Assembly (NCBI GenBank): GCA_030656145.1
Contig: JAUSOF010000040.1
Span: 1-41,150 of the forward strand
From: Pseudomonas sp.
GTDB taxonomy: Bacteria > Pseudomonadota > Gammaproteobacteria > Pseudomonadales > Pseudomonadaceae
DNA length: 41,150 nucleotides
Direction of reading: 5' to 3'
The translations under genes were made by a program, and so were the position numbers. The notes under the pieces are model-generated. The model was not told the DNA's origin and did not search any database. It worked only from the letters and a program-made list of their open reading frames with translations. Positions 1-8,086 of this stretch are shown here, one piece after another. Numbering within the stretch: the stretch's first letter is position 1; each line of letters starts with the position of its first letter.

Positions 1-75
1 GTTACTGGGAAATAGTGTCCTGCGGTGCCTGCCTGTCGTTGAGAATACCTGTCTAGTCTTGCGACAGAGCCCGAA

Positions 76-1413
76 ATGAAGAACATCAAGATAGCCTTGT
101 GGGGATTGCTGATAGGTTTAACCCTGCTCTGGGCACTGGCAGATACCTTCCTGCCGCAACCGCTCAGCTATTTCTCGCTGCGCACGGTGCTGGTGCAATA
201 CACCGGCATCATCGCGATGGCGGCCATGAGCGTGGCAATGATGCTGGCTGTGCGCCCGCGCCGCCCCGAACCGCTGTTGGGCGGACTGGACAAGATGTAC
301 CGGCTACACAAGTGGCTGGGCATCAGCACGTTGGTGTTTGGCAGCATGCACTGGGTATGGGCCAAAGGGACCAAGTGGGCGGTCGGCTGGGGCTGGCTGA
401 GTAAACCGCTCAAGGGTGGCGGTGCGGGCCCGGAGCTTGGCACCATTGAGCAGTTGCTGCGTAGCCAGCGTGGGTTGGCCGAGACGCTCGGCGAGTGGGC
501 GTTCTACGCCACCGTTGTGCTGATCATCCTGGCGCTGGTCAAGCGCTTCCCCTACCACTGGTTTGCCAAGACCCACACCATTCTGGCCGCACTCTACCTG
601 GTGCTGGTGTTCCACACGGTGGTGCTGGTCAAGTTCGCCTACTGGTCCCAACCGGTCGGCATAGTCACGGCCCTGCTGCTGGTCGGCGGCAGCCTGGCGG
701 CGCTCCAGGCGCTGTTCAAACGCATCGGAGCCCGGCGCAAGGTTCAAGGTAAAATACAAACCCTGACCCAGTACCCGGAACTGCACGTGCTGGAAACCCA
801 GATCGCACTGCACGCGGGCTGGCCCGGGCACAAGGCGGGTCAGTTTGCCTTCGTCACCTCGTCAGAATCGGAAGGCGCCCACCCCTATACCATCGCCTCG
901 GCCTGGAACCCGCGGCAGGCGCAAGTCACCTTTATCACCAAAGCCCTGGGCGACCATACCAGCCGACTGCCGCAGACCCTGCACGTGGGCGATCGGGTGA
1001 CGGTAGAAGGACCCTACGGCTGTTTCACCTTCGAAGACCAGAAGCAGCGGCAAATCTGGATCGGTGCCGGGATCGGTATCACTCCATTTGTGGCGCGGCT
1101 AAAGCAACTGGCACTGGAGCCTGATCGTCAGTACAGCATCGATCTGTTCCATCCGTCCGCCGAGTACTCGTCCCAGGCCATTGATAAATTACGCGCCGAT
1201 GCTGCCGCTGCGGGGGTCAGGTTGCACCTGTTGGTCGCCGATCAAAACGGTCGCCTCAATGGCGAACGCCTACGCGGGGAAATTCCAGACTGGCAGGATG
1301 CCAGCATCTGGTTCTGCGGGCCTACGGGCTTTGGCAAGGCCCTGCGTGATGACCTGGCGGCCCACGGCCTGAGGCCAGCAGACTTCCATCAAGAGTTGTT
1401 CCAGATGCGCTGA
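76..1413 (+). CDS. Ferric reductase-like transmembrane flavocytochrome (ferredoxin reductase type)
   Basis: A 445-residue inner-membrane oxidoreductase. The first ~215 residues hold about six hydrophobic segments with several histidines in or near them (HKWLG, SMHWVWA, KTHTI, VFHTVVL), as expected for haem-b ligands of the ferric-reductase-like membrane domain. The C-terminal half is an FNR-type domain: an FAD-binding stretch with HPYTIAS near residue 270 and a nucleotide-binding GAGIGITPF near residue 330, ending in a CGPTGFG motif typical of the NAD(P)H site. It probably moves electrons from cytosolic NAD(P)H across the membrane to a metal or a periplasmic acceptor; the acceptor cannot be read from sequence. 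The start has only a weak GAG upstream. It is convergent with the metal-linked operon that follows. Whether it belongs functionally to that operon is inference. Confidence 0.82.
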   Translation: MKNIKIALWGLLIGLTLLWALADTFLPQPLSYFSLRTVLVQYTGIIAMAAMSVAMMLAVRPRRPEPLLGGLDKMYRLHKWLGISTLVFGSMHWVWAKGTKWAVGWGWLSKPLKGGGAGPELGTIEQLLRSQRGLAETLGEWAFYATVVLIILALVKRFPYHWFAKTHTILAALYLVLVFHTVVLVKFAYWSQPVGIVTALLLVGGSLAALQALFKRIGARRKVQGKIQTLTQYPELHVLETQIALHAGWPGHKAGQFAFVTSSESEGAHPYTIASAWNPRQAQVTFITKALGDHTSRLPQTLHVGDRVTVEGPYGCFTFEDQKQRQIWIGAGIGITPFVARLKQLALEPDRQYSIDLFHPSAEYSSQAIDKLRADAAAAGVRLHLLVADQNGRLNGERLRGEIPDWQDASIWFCGPTGFGKALRDDLAAHGLRPADFHQELFQMR

Positions 1414-1491
1414 GCATCCGGCTGAGTGGCCGCACTGGTAATTTCCGGGAAACCCACCCGGTAATACTCAGGCAGCCACCTGAATAAAAGT

Positions 1492-1515
1492 GGCTGGACT
1501 TAGCGAAGCCCAGCC
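1492..1515. terminator. Bidirectional hairpin between convergent genes
   Basis: Arms GGCTGGACTT and AAGCCCAGCC pair apart from one A-C mismatch, with an AGCG loop. Read on the minus strand the stem is followed by ACTTTTATT, so it most likely terminates the minus-strand metal operon. It may also end the reductase transcript. Confidence 0.6.
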
Positions 1516-1524
1516 TTGTACTCG

Positions 1525-2187
1525 TCAGATCACCCGCTTGATGGCGATGTAATCACCCTCGGTACGCAGGGTGACGTTAACAGGCTTGTTGGTGCGATTA
1601 CGCCAGAACCAACCGTGATTACCATCGAAGGCTGCCTCCAGCACGCCCTGATCCTCGGCGGTGGCGCGGCCCTTGCCATAGCCGTGATAGAACTCGCGCG
1701 GCGCATTGTAGGGGTCACCATGGGTGTCGTAGTTCACCACGCTACCGTTGGCCGTCCAGAAGTACTTCACCTGGGTGCCCTTGAGCATCTCCACCTTGAT
1801 CTCGGCGCCCTGGCCGGGCGCCAGCGAAACACTCATTTCATGCGTCTGCCCTTTTGTTTCAGGCGCCTCTAGCGCCGCTACAATCGCGGGCTCAGCAACC
1901 ACGGCAGGCTGAGGAACAGCTTGCAGTACCGGCTCGGGCGCCGCTGCAGCACCAGCAACAGGCGCTACGGCATCGGCGGCGGCTTCTTCGGCCAGTAGCA
2001 ACTTGACCTCGCCCATCTGGGTAAGCCCCAGCATACGACCGGCCCCGGTGGGGTCGATGGCGTATTCCGAGGGCATGACCACGGTTACCAGCAGGACCAT
2101 GGCGGCGATCAGGGCAATCACCGTCGAGCGCAACAACTGCTGGCTGCTGGGCATTTCGTTAAGGGCAGGTATCTTGCTGTTGAACAT
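1525..2187 (-). CDS. Membrane-anchored protein of unknown function (transmembrane anchor protein)
   Basis: A 220-residue protein with one hydrophobic segment at about residues 18-40 after a short cytosolic tail, then an Ala/Pro/Val-rich linker (about 65-115), then a compact C-terminal domain (about 115-220) rich in aromatic and glycine residues that would lie in the periplasm. The C-terminal domain carries HGYGKGRAT and NHGWFWRNRT, and its size and beta-rich look would suit a small sandwich fold. AAGGA lies about eight bases before the ATG, which supports the start. It is the last gene of a three-gene minus-strand unit after a HupE-like permease, 10 bp downstream. I recall such proteins only as unnamed neighbours of HupE and DmeR/FrmR-like genes. 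A role in metal handling at the periplasmic face is inference from context. Confidence 0.75.
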   Translation of the reverse strand: MFNSKIPALNEMPSSQQLLRSTVIALIAAMVLLVTVVMPSEYAIDPTGAGRMLGLTQMGEVKLLLAEEAAADAVAPVAGAAAAPEPVLQAVPQPAVVAEPAIVAALEAPETKGQTHEMSVSLAPGQGAEIKVEMLKGTQVKYFWTANGSVVNYDTHGDPYNAPREFYHGYGKGRATAEDQGVLEAAFDGNHGWFWRNRTNKPVNVTLRTEGDYIAIKRVI

Positions 2188-2197
2188 GAGAAATTCC

Positions 2198-2935
2198 TTA
2201 CTGAGAGACGATCAGGCCGGTGAGCTGGTAACCCATTAACAGGAAACCGGCGCTCATCAATGCGACGTTAGCGGTGTAGGCATGGCGCCAGAAGCTGGCG
2301 GTGCGCCGCCAGTAGCCCATCAGAATGAGAATGCTGCCGAGAGCCAGAAGCTGGCCGATCTCGACGCCGACATTGAAGGCGAGCAGGTTAGGAATCAGGC
2401 CATCCGCCGAAATCTCGTACTCCTGGATCTTGCTGGCCAGGCCGAAGCCATGCAGCAAACCGAAGATCAGCGTGGCCGTGCGGGTGTCAGGCTGGTAACC
2501 AAACCAGCGCTGGAAGGCGCCCAGGTTATCCAGCGCCTTGTAGACCACCGAGAAGCCGATGATGGCGTCGATCACGTAGGCACTGATGCTGATTTCCGCC
2601 AATACGCCAAACAGCAGAGTGACGGTGTGGCCGACAGCGAACAGGCTGACATACAGCGCCACGTCCCTTAGACGGTAGAGAAAGAAGATCACCCCTAACA
2701 GAAACAGCAGGTGGTCGTAGCCGGTGATCATGTGCTTGGCGCCCATATAAATGAACGGCATCACCATCACCCCCGCGCTTTCCTGGATAAAGCCCTTGTC
2801 GCCCTCGGCAACCGCGTGGGCCAGCGCCTCGGGCATACCCAGAACGAGCAATGCCATAAACAACAGCACCAGTGCTAGCGAGCGGTGCGGGCGCACAGCA
2901 GATGCGCCAAGGGCGCTTATAAAAAGCGAATGCAT
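2198..2935 (-). CDS. HupE/UreJ-family metal permease
   Basis: A 245-residue membrane protein with a leader-like first segment and about six further hydrophobic segments. It carries HMITGYDHLLFLLG near residue 70, the His-x5-Asp-His signature of the HupE/UreJ family, and a second conserved-looking stretch FGLLHGFGLA near residue 160. Members of this family are linked to nickel or cobalt uptake, often beside urease or hydrogenase genes; neither is present here. AGGA precedes the ATG by eight bases. It sits between the His-rich small protein (48 bp upstream) and the anchored protein. The divergent metal-sensing repressor and its operator suggest metal control of expression. Which metal is carried, and in which direction, cannot be decided from sequence. 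Confidence 0.85.
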   Translation of the reverse strand: MHSLFISALGASAVRPHRSLALVLLFMALLVLGMPEALAHAVAEGDKGFIQESAGVMVMPFIYMGAKHMITGYDHLLFLLGVIFFLYRLRDVALYVSLFAVGHTVTLLFGVLAEISISAYVIDAIIGFSVVYKALDNLGAFQRWFGYQPDTRTATLIFGLLHGFGLASKIQEYEISADGLIPNLLAFNVGVEIGQLLALGSILILMGYWRRTASFWRHAYTANVALMSAGFLLMGYQLTGLIVSQ

Positions 2936-2983
2936 GGTTAAGTCCTAAATTGCAGTGGTCTTGGACCGCAGGCGCGGCCTGTG

Positions 2984-3349
2984 TCAGATCGCCAACAGGG
3001 AACGCGGCGGACGCTCAATCAGAAAGATGGGGCCGAGCGAAATCGAATAGCGCGGTGCTTCTATCGGCACCGCGCGCACTGACAACGTACCGATACTCAG
3101 CAGTGCGGGCAGGTGCGGTGTTTCATGCACATGGTCGGCTGCCAGCGAGGAATGGTAATGATCCGCACATGCCGTACAGGTAAATGCGCCGCCGCCGTGG
3201 GCATGGGCATGGGCATGGGCCTCATCATGGCCGCTCCAGGCGGACTGGCTCGAACCCGTAAACAGCGCAGGGGCATGCCCGGCCCAGGCCATCAGAATGG
3301 CGAGAGCAAGGGCAAATATCACCTTGGCGCGGATGGGCGTACTGAGCAT
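2984..3349 (-). CDS. Small exported His-rich protein, CxxC containing
   Basis: A 121-residue protein with an N-terminal hydrophobic segment (about residues 9-28) that looks like a signal peptide or anchor. A histidine cluster (HDEAHAHAHAHGGG, about 42-55) is followed by CTACADHYHS and HVHETPH, giving many potential metal ligands. The C-terminus ends ERPPRSLLAI, a tail reminiscent of small DUF2946-like proteins found beside metal resistance genes, though I do not claim membership. It is the first gene of the minus-strand unit with the HupE-like permease, and its start lies about 60 bp from the C-tract/G-tract operator. A periplasmic metal-binding or metal-relay role is inferred from composition and context. 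Confidence 0.7.
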   Translation of the reverse strand: MLSTPIRAKVIFALALAILMAWAGHAPALFTGSSQSAWSGHDEAHAHAHAHGGGAFTCTACADHYHSSLAADHVHETPHLPALLSIGTLSVRAVPIEAPRYSISLGPIFLIERPPRSLLAI

Positions 3350-3408
3350 GCGGCGGCTCTTTCAATGCCTGAACGGTTGGCTTTTCTGGCAGGGAAGCAG
3401 GTTTGCCA

Positions 3409-3427
3409 TATCCCCCCCGGGGGGATA
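3409..3427. promoter_or_regulatory. CsoR/RcnR-type operator, perfect inverted repeat
   Basis: TATCCCCCCCGGGGGGATA is a perfect 19-bp palindrome (TATCCCCCC, central C, GGGGGGATA). The form AT-rich edge / C-tract / G-tract is the known operator style of CsoR/RcnR/FrmR-family repressors. It lies between the divergent His-rich gene (start 3349) and the repressor gene (start 3449 or 3467), so one site could control both directions. Confidence 0.8.
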
Positions 3428-3448
3428 GCATGCGAGCGTAATTCATCG

Positions 3449-3757
3449 ATGCATGAGACTCAAGGCATGAACGATCACGAACATGGCCATCAGCACCAAA
3501 GTCATAGCGATATCATCAAAAGGTTGAAGCGTGCCGAGGGCCATCTGCGCAGTATTGTCGGCATGATCGAGGACGGCCGCGCCTGCGTAGACCTCGCCCA
3601 GCAACTGCATGCGGTAGAAAAAGCCGTCTGCCAGGCCAAACGCACCCTGATTCAGGATCACATCGACCACTGCCTGGAACATGCGCTTGCCGCTACCAAC
3701 GAGCGCGGCGAGGCCACAGCGCTGAGCGACTTCAAGCTGATCACCAAGTACCTCTGA
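3449..3757 (+). CDS. DmeR-like CsoR/RcnR/FrmR-family metal-sensing repressor
   Basis: A 102-residue regulator from ATG 3449; an in-frame ATG at 3467 would give 96 residues and neither has a strong Shine-Dalgarno. The N-terminus is His-rich (HEHGHQHQSH), followed by the all-helical family core IIKRLKRAEGHLRSI. The expected ligand positions are present: Cys46 in GRACVDL, then His71 and Cys75 four residues apart in DHIDHC, with extra histidines. The combination of a His-rich leader with this core resembles DmeR-type sensors of nickel/cobalt rather than FrmR or the copper sensor CsoR, but that is judgement. Metal binding would release it from the palindrome upstream and so derepress itself and the divergent HupE operon. 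Confidence 0.85.
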   Translation: MHETQGMNDHEHGHQHQSHSDIIKRLKRAEGHLRSIVGMIEDGRACVDLAQQLHAVEKAVCQAKRTLIQDHIDHCLEHALAATNERGEATALSDFKLITKYL

Positions 3758-3783
3758 GCACTTGCCTGGGTTATCTGCTGTTC

Positions 3784-3803
3784 ACGCGGCTGATGCGCCG
3801 CGT
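3784..3803. terminator. Hairpin between convergent repressor and dsbG
   Basis: ACGCGGC and GCCGCGT form a perfect 7-bp stem with a six-base loop. It sits between the 3' ends of two convergent genes but no T-run follows, so the terminator call is weak. Confidence 0.3.
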
Positions 3804-3872
3804 TGGCGTCGGACTGCAGTAACGGCTGTGGCGAAAAAGGGCCGACCAGCCCCTCCCCCTCCTGGCATCAGT

Positions 3873-4649
3873 TCAGGAGCGCGGCCCCATGATTTGTTTA
3901 AGAACCTGCGGCCCCGGTGCGCCGAGTTGCTGGAGCAGCTGGCCGCTTTCGTCCAGGTAGAAAATGGCTGGCGTGGCGGATGCGCCCAGCTCAGCCATCA
4001 AGGTGATGTTGTCATTGAGCTGCTGCTCGATAGCGCTTGGGATTTCGTCCAGTGCCTGCAGCTTGCTGGCCTTGCCGGCGGACTCATGGGCATGCAGCGC
4101 GGCCTGCTGATCGTTGGCGCTCAACAGCGTAGCCGCCTTAGCGAGGCTGTCTTGCCGCAGCATGCCCACCATCACGTGACGCACCTGCACATCACCGGCC
4201 TCGACCCAGGGCCGCGCCTGTTTCCAGAACATGTTGCAGTAGGGGCAGTTGGGGTCGGAAAACATATAGACGATGCGTGGCGCGCTGGCGCTGCCGTCGG
4301 CAATCCAAGTGCTGCTGGCTAGCTTGGCCAGCCGCTCCTGGCCCAGGGGTTCGTATACCAACTGCTCCAGCGGCTGACGGGAAAGATCCTCACCCTGGGC
4401 ATTGAGCAGGCTGCCAATCAGCACATGTTCACCATCGGCCGTCAGGTAGAGCGCGACGCCCTGGCCGTTGTAGCGCGCGGCATAACCCTGCAGGCCGCTC
4501 GGCGCATCGAAGCGCTCGACAATTTCAGCGCCACGCGCTTCGACCGCCTGGATTGCAGCGGGCCACTCCTGGGCCTGCGCCAGTGGCATAGCCAGCAAGG
4601 GCAGAGTCGATAGCAGTACAGTCCGGCAGATGGGGCGCAGCATGGTCAT
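3873..4649 (-). CDS. dsbG: Periplasmic thiol:disulfide interchange protein DsbG
   Basis: A 258-residue DsbC/DsbG-type protein with a Sec signal peptide ending near AQAQ (about residue 26). An N-terminal dimerisation-like domain is followed by a thioredoxin domain with the redox site SDPNCPYCNMFW at about residues 132-143 and a cis-Pro region GASATPAIFY. The active site CPYC is the DsbG/DsbC variant that rescues oxidised cysteines or isomerises disulfides. The ATG overlaps the stop of the upstream tlpA-like gene (ATGA) and AAGGA precedes it, so translation is likely coupled. It is third in the dsbD-tlpA-dsbG operon; its electrons should come from DsbD. Confidence 0.92.
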   Translation of the reverse strand: MTMLRPICRTVLLSTLPLLAMPLAQAQEWPAAIQAVEARGAEIVERFDAPSGLQGYAARYNGQGVALYLTADGEHVLIGSLLNAQGEDLSRQPLEQLVYEPLGQERLAKLASSTWIADGSASAPRIVYMFSDPNCPYCNMFWKQARPWVEAGDVQVRHVMVGMLRQDSLAKAATLLSANDQQAALHAHESAGKASKLQALDEIPSAIEQQLNDNITLMAELGASATPAIFYLDESGQLLQQLGAPGPQVLKQIMGPRS

Positions 4650-5455
4650 TGATCCTTTTTCAGCACTTCAAGCGCGCGAGCCAGGCTGGCGCGGGACAAT
4701 TCACCCAGGTGGCTGCCAACCTGGCGGCCCTCGGCGTCGTAGAACAGTGTGGTTGGCAAGGCCATGGAACCGACGCGCTGACCAAGCCGGCCACCAGTGT
4801 CCAGCAGGACGTTGTCCAGCCCCAGGGCTTCGGCCTCAAGGTACCGGCTAACCTCGCCTTGGCCTTCGCCCTGATTGACGAACAGGATGGTCAGCTCAGG
4901 ATTATTCCGTTGCGCGTCGGCCAATACCGGCATTTCGCGGCGGCACGGCGGACACCAGGTCGCCCACAGATTGACCACCAAGGGCTTGCCGACATAATCC
5001 TGCAGCGCCACCGTGGCTCCGTTGCTGTCTCTAAACGACAGCGGCGGCAGGCGGGTGCCCTGCTCAAGCCCATACAAGGTCAGGCTGCCCAGGCCCCAGC
5101 TCAGTACGCCAACGGCCAGCGCACAAGCCAGCGGTTTCCTGACGGCGTGCGTGCGCCAGGCTTGCCAGGCACCGAGCAGCAGGGCTGCCAGCAAGCCAGG
5201 CCAGGCGATAAAGCCGCCATCACGGATATCCAGGGCCTGCCAGGGTTGATCGCGGTAGTGCTCGAGATACACGGTGACAAACGCCAGCCGGGCGACCAGC
5301 AAGGCCACCAGCAGCAAGCGAAACAGCTGCTTCTCGGGGTTTACCGCGTTACGCCTGCCGACGTACCAACCGGTAAAAATCGCCAACAACAGGCTGAGCA
5401 TCAACAGCACATGGGCAGTGCTGAGTGCCAGCGGCCCGACATTGATCGTTAACAT
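4646..5455 (-). CDS. Membrane-anchored TlpA/DsbE-like thioredoxin
   Basis: I start it at the ATG at 5455, which shares its A with the dsbD stop (TGATG) and has AAGGAG eight bases upstream; this gives 269 residues. About four hydrophobic segments fill the first ~130 residues, an arrangement resembling a piece of prolipoprotein diacylglyceryl transferase, and precede a periplasmic thioredoxin domain with NLWATWCPPCRREMP and a cis-Pro near SMALPTTLF. WCPPC is the reducing TlpA/ResA/CcmG-type centre. In the equivalent P. aeruginosa operon the middle gene is called dsbE. It probably passes reductant from DsbD to a partner thiol protein. The partner is unknown. Confidence 0.87.
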   Translation of the reverse strand: MLTINVGPLALSTAHVLLMLSLLLAIFTGWYVGRRNAVNPEKQLFRLLLVALLVARLAFVTVYLEHYRDQPWQALDIRDGGFIAWPGLLAALLLGAWQAWRTHAVRKPLACALAVGVLSWGLGSLTLYGLEQGTRLPPLSFRDSNGATVALQDYVGKPLVVNLWATWCPPCRREMPVLADAQRNNPELTILFVNQGEGQGEVSRYLEAEALGLDNVLLDTGGRLGQRVGSMALPTTLFYDAEGRQVGSHLGELSRASLARALEVLKKDQ

Positions 5456-7215
5456 CAACCACGCTCCTTGGTATTGGTCCATATCTGTAAAAACCGCTCG
5501 GCATCCACCGCGCCGGTAATCCGCTGTGAGCGACGCTCCTCACCGTCCGGGCCAATCCACAGCAGCGTGGGCGGGCCCAGTACGTCAAAGCGGCTGAGTA
5601 GCGCACGGCTCGCCGCATTGCTCTCGGTCACGTCGGGGCGCAATACGCGCACGCCCTGCAGGCTGGCCTGCACCTCGGAATTGCCGAACACGGTTTTCTC
5701 CATGATTTTGCACGACACACACCAGTCCGCGTAGTAATCCACCAACACCCACTGGCCCTCGGCCTTGGCGGCGGCCAGCTCGCGTTCCAGCGCGGCCGGC
5801 TCGTTCATGCCAATAAAGTGCTGCGCGTTAGGGCTGGCTAAAGCGCTGGTACCGGCATAGACCTTGAGCGGCTGCATGGGATCACTGGCGCCACCGGCAG
5901 CACCCAGCAGCATCGCCATGCCCCAGATGCCCAATAGCGCACCACCCGCCTTGCTCAGGCTGCGGTGTTGCTGCACCTGACGCGCCAGTTGCAGCAGCGC
6001 ACTGGCCACCACAATCAGCAGCGCACCCCACAGGCCAAGCCAGATCGACTCCGCCAGTAGCGGACGGATCACCAGCAACGCGGTGACTAGGAACAGGAAA
6101 CCGAATACCACCTTGACCCGATCCATCCACGCACCCGGTTTCGGCAGGAAGCGATTGCCCAGGGTCACCAGCACCACCAGCGGGGTGCCGATCCCCAGCC
6201 CTAGGGCAAACAACACCAGGCCGCCGTGCAGCGCGTCACCACTCTGTGCGATATACAGCAGGGCGGCGGCCAGCGGTGCAGTCATGCACGGCCCGACCAA
6301 TAGACCGGAGAACACACCGAGCCCGCTGGCACCCACCAGGCTGCCGCCTTGCTGCGTGCGCCCGGCATTTGCCAGGCGGTCTCGCAGGGCCGCCGGCAAC
6401 TGCAACTCGAACAGGCCGAACATCGGCAAGGCCAGCAGCACAAACAGCGCGGCGAAGCTGGCCAGCAGCCAGGGTTGCTGCAGCAGGCCTTGCAGGCTGG
6501 CACCCATCAAGGCCGCAACCACGCCCAGCGCGGCGTACACCAGCGCCATGCTCACCACATAAGCCGTCGCCAGCGCCAATCCGCGACGCGGCGAGGCACC
6601 GCTGCCCACCACGATGCCGGCAAGAATTGGCAGCATGGGCAACGAACACGGGGCAAAGGCCAGCAGCAGGCCCAGGCCGAAGAATACCAGCAGACCCAAG
6701 ACCAGGTTCTGATTCAACAGACCCTCAGCCAGGGCTTCATCGTCGGCCAGCAGCGGCCCCTGTTCGGTCGGCGAACCCGCACCGGGCAGATCAATCTGCC
6801 GGGTCTGCGGCGGATAGCAGAGTCCGGCATCGGCGCAGCCTTGCCAGCCTACCTGGATGCTGGCGGAATGGCCGGCCGGCAGGGTCAACGCCAGGCGGTC
6901 ACGATAGGTCTGCGAGTCACCGAAGTATTCATCGCTATAGGCCAGCCCCGGCGGCAACTCAGGCTCGACGCCAGCAGGCAGGCCGCTGAACTGCAAACGG
7001 TGCTGATAGAGGTAGTAGCCGGGGGCGATATCCCAGCGCAACAGGGTGTCACCATTGGCCTGCGGCTCGACACTCAGGTCGAATGCCTGCTCGACAGTGA
7101 GAAACTCTGCCTGCGGGGCATTGTCTGCCAGCAGTGGATTGGCTGAAAAACTGAAGGCCTGCACCGGCTGCAGTAGCCCGGCCCACAGCAGTGAAAACAG
7201 CAAGAACGTCCGCAT
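5455..7215 (-). CDS. dsbD: Thiol:disulfide interchange protein DsbD
   Basis: A 586-residue inner-membrane reductant conduit with all three DsbD domains. A signal peptide leads to a periplasmic alpha domain with the cysteine pair in GCADAGLCYPP (about residues 126-132). A membrane domain of about eight segments carries one cysteine in FAPCSLPMLP and one in LVGPCMTAP. A C-terminal thioredoxin-like domain has DWCVSCKIMEK (about 497). Electrons from cytosolic thioredoxin cross the membrane to DsbG and the TlpA-like protein encoded next. It is the first gene of the operon and faces the two-component genes across 175 bp containing a tandem TTAAC box. Confidence 0.95.
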   Translation of the reverse strand: MRTFLLFSLLWAGLLQPVQAFSFSANPLLADNAPQAEFLTVEQAFDLSVEPQANGDTLLRWDIAPGYYLYQHRLQFSGLPAGVEPELPPGLAYSDEYFGDSQTYRDRLALTLPAGHSASIQVGWQGCADAGLCYPPQTRQIDLPGAGSPTEQGPLLADDEALAEGLLNQNLVLGLLVFFGLGLLLAFAPCSLPMLPILAGIVVGSGASPRRGLALATAYVVSMALVYAALGVVAALMGASLQGLLQQPWLLASFAALFVLLALPMFGLFELQLPAALRDRLANAGRTQQGGSLVGASGLGVFSGLLVGPCMTAPLAAALLYIAQSGDALHGGLVLFALGLGIGTPLVVLVTLGNRFLPKPGAWMDRVKVVFGFLFLVTALLVIRPLLAESIWLGLWGALLIVVASALLQLARQVQQHRSLSKAGGALLGIWGMAMLLGAAGGASDPMQPLKVYAGTSALASPNAQHFIGMNEPAALERELAAAKAEGQWVLVDYYADWCVSCKIMEKTVFGNSEVQASLQGVRVLRPDVTESNAASRALLSRFDVLGPPTLLWIGPDGEERRSQRITGAVDAERFLQIWTNTKERG

Positions 7216-7263
7216 GCAGAACCACGCCTTGGAATGTTGAGGCGCAGAGCATTGCAGTTGGCG

Positions 7264-7280
7264 GTTAACTGAGGATTAAC
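7264..7280. promoter_or_regulatory. Candidate DsbR box: tandem TTAAC repeats
   Basis: GTTAACTGAGGATTAAC holds two direct TTAAC half-sites 11 bp apart, about one helical turn, which is the usual spacing for OmpR/PmrA-type response regulators. It lies about 50 bp upstream of dsbD and about 110 bp upstream of the response-regulator gene. Assignment to the adjacent regulator is inference. Confidence 0.55.
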
Positions 7281-7390
7281 GGCGGGCCAATCAGCGCACA
7301 TGGCCGCCGCCAGTTATGATTTCTTGCCCAGAGATAATTCCGGCTTAATCCTGCTAACGGAGACTGCAACCTCCATCACGGACTGGTTCC

Positions 7391-8086
7391 ATGTACATAT
7401 TGCTGACCGAAGACAATGCCTTGATTGCCAGCGGCGTCGTGGCGGGGCTCACCGCCCAGGGCTTTCGCGTGATGCATGCCGCGACCGCTGCAGAAACCGA
7501 AGCACTGCTGCGCACTGTTCAGTTCGATGCACTGGTGCTGGACCTCGGCCTGCCGGATGAAGATGGCTTGAGCCTGCTGCGCCGCCTGCGCCAGCGCGGT
7601 GTGGCGTTGCCTGTGCTGCTGCTGACGGCCCGCGACTCGGTGGTTGACCGTGTTTCGGGCCTGCAGGACGGTGCTGACGATTACCTGGTCAAACCCTTCG
7701 ACTTGCGTGAGCTGGCCGCGCGCCTGCATGCCTTGCTGCGCCGCGCCGCCGGACGCGCCAGCCCACAAGTCGAGCATGGCCCGCTGCGGTATGACCCGGT
7801 GGCCTGCCAGGCGTTTCTGCATGATCAGTTGGTCGACCTGTCGCGCCGCGAGCAAGTCCTGCTGCAGGCCTTGCTGCAGAAACCAGGACGGATTCTAAGC
7901 AGCGAACAGCTCAAGGATGCGATCTATGGCCTCGACGGTGAGGTAGAAAGCAACGCCCTCAACGTGCACATCCATCACCTGCGACGCAAGCTGGGTAGCG
8001 GCATCGTCGAGACGGTTCGCGGCCTGGGTTACCGCCTGGGCCCGGCGGGGCATCCCGCCAACACTGCCGAGAGAAGTACCTCATGA
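7391..8086 (+). CDS. dsbR: OmpR-family response regulator, DsbR-like
   Basis: A 231-residue regulator. The receiver has acidic residues in LLTEDNA, the phospho-acceptor Asp51 in VLDLGLPDEDG, a Thr in LLTARDS and Lys in LVKPFD. The C-terminal winged helix ends with NALNVHIHHLRRKLG and ETVRGLGYRL, typical of the OmpR/PhoB class. It is divergent from dsbD and its stop overlaps the kinase start by 4 bp. The same order (regulator, kinase, divergent dsbD-dsbE-dsbG) is reported in P. aeruginosa, where the pair is called DsbRS and induces the dsb genes under copper stress. The name rests on that synteny. Confidence 0.85.
   Translation: MYILLTEDNALIASGVVAGLTAQGFRVMHAATAAETEALLRTVQFDALVLDLGLPDEDGLSLLRRLRQRGVALPVLLLTARDSVVDRVSGLQDGADDYLVKPFDLRELAARLHALLRRAAGRASPQVEHGPLRYDPVACQAFLHDQLVDLSRREQVLLQALLQKPGRILSSEQLKDAIYGLDGEVESNALNVHIHHLRRKLGSGIVETVRGLGYRLGPAGHPANTAERSTS

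Noticed and set aside
6246..7146. Two overlapping plus-strand frames of about 250 codons opposite dsbD
   Set aside because: Arg/Ala/Pro-rich or Gln-rich translations typical of GC shadows; DsbD is complete on the other strand.
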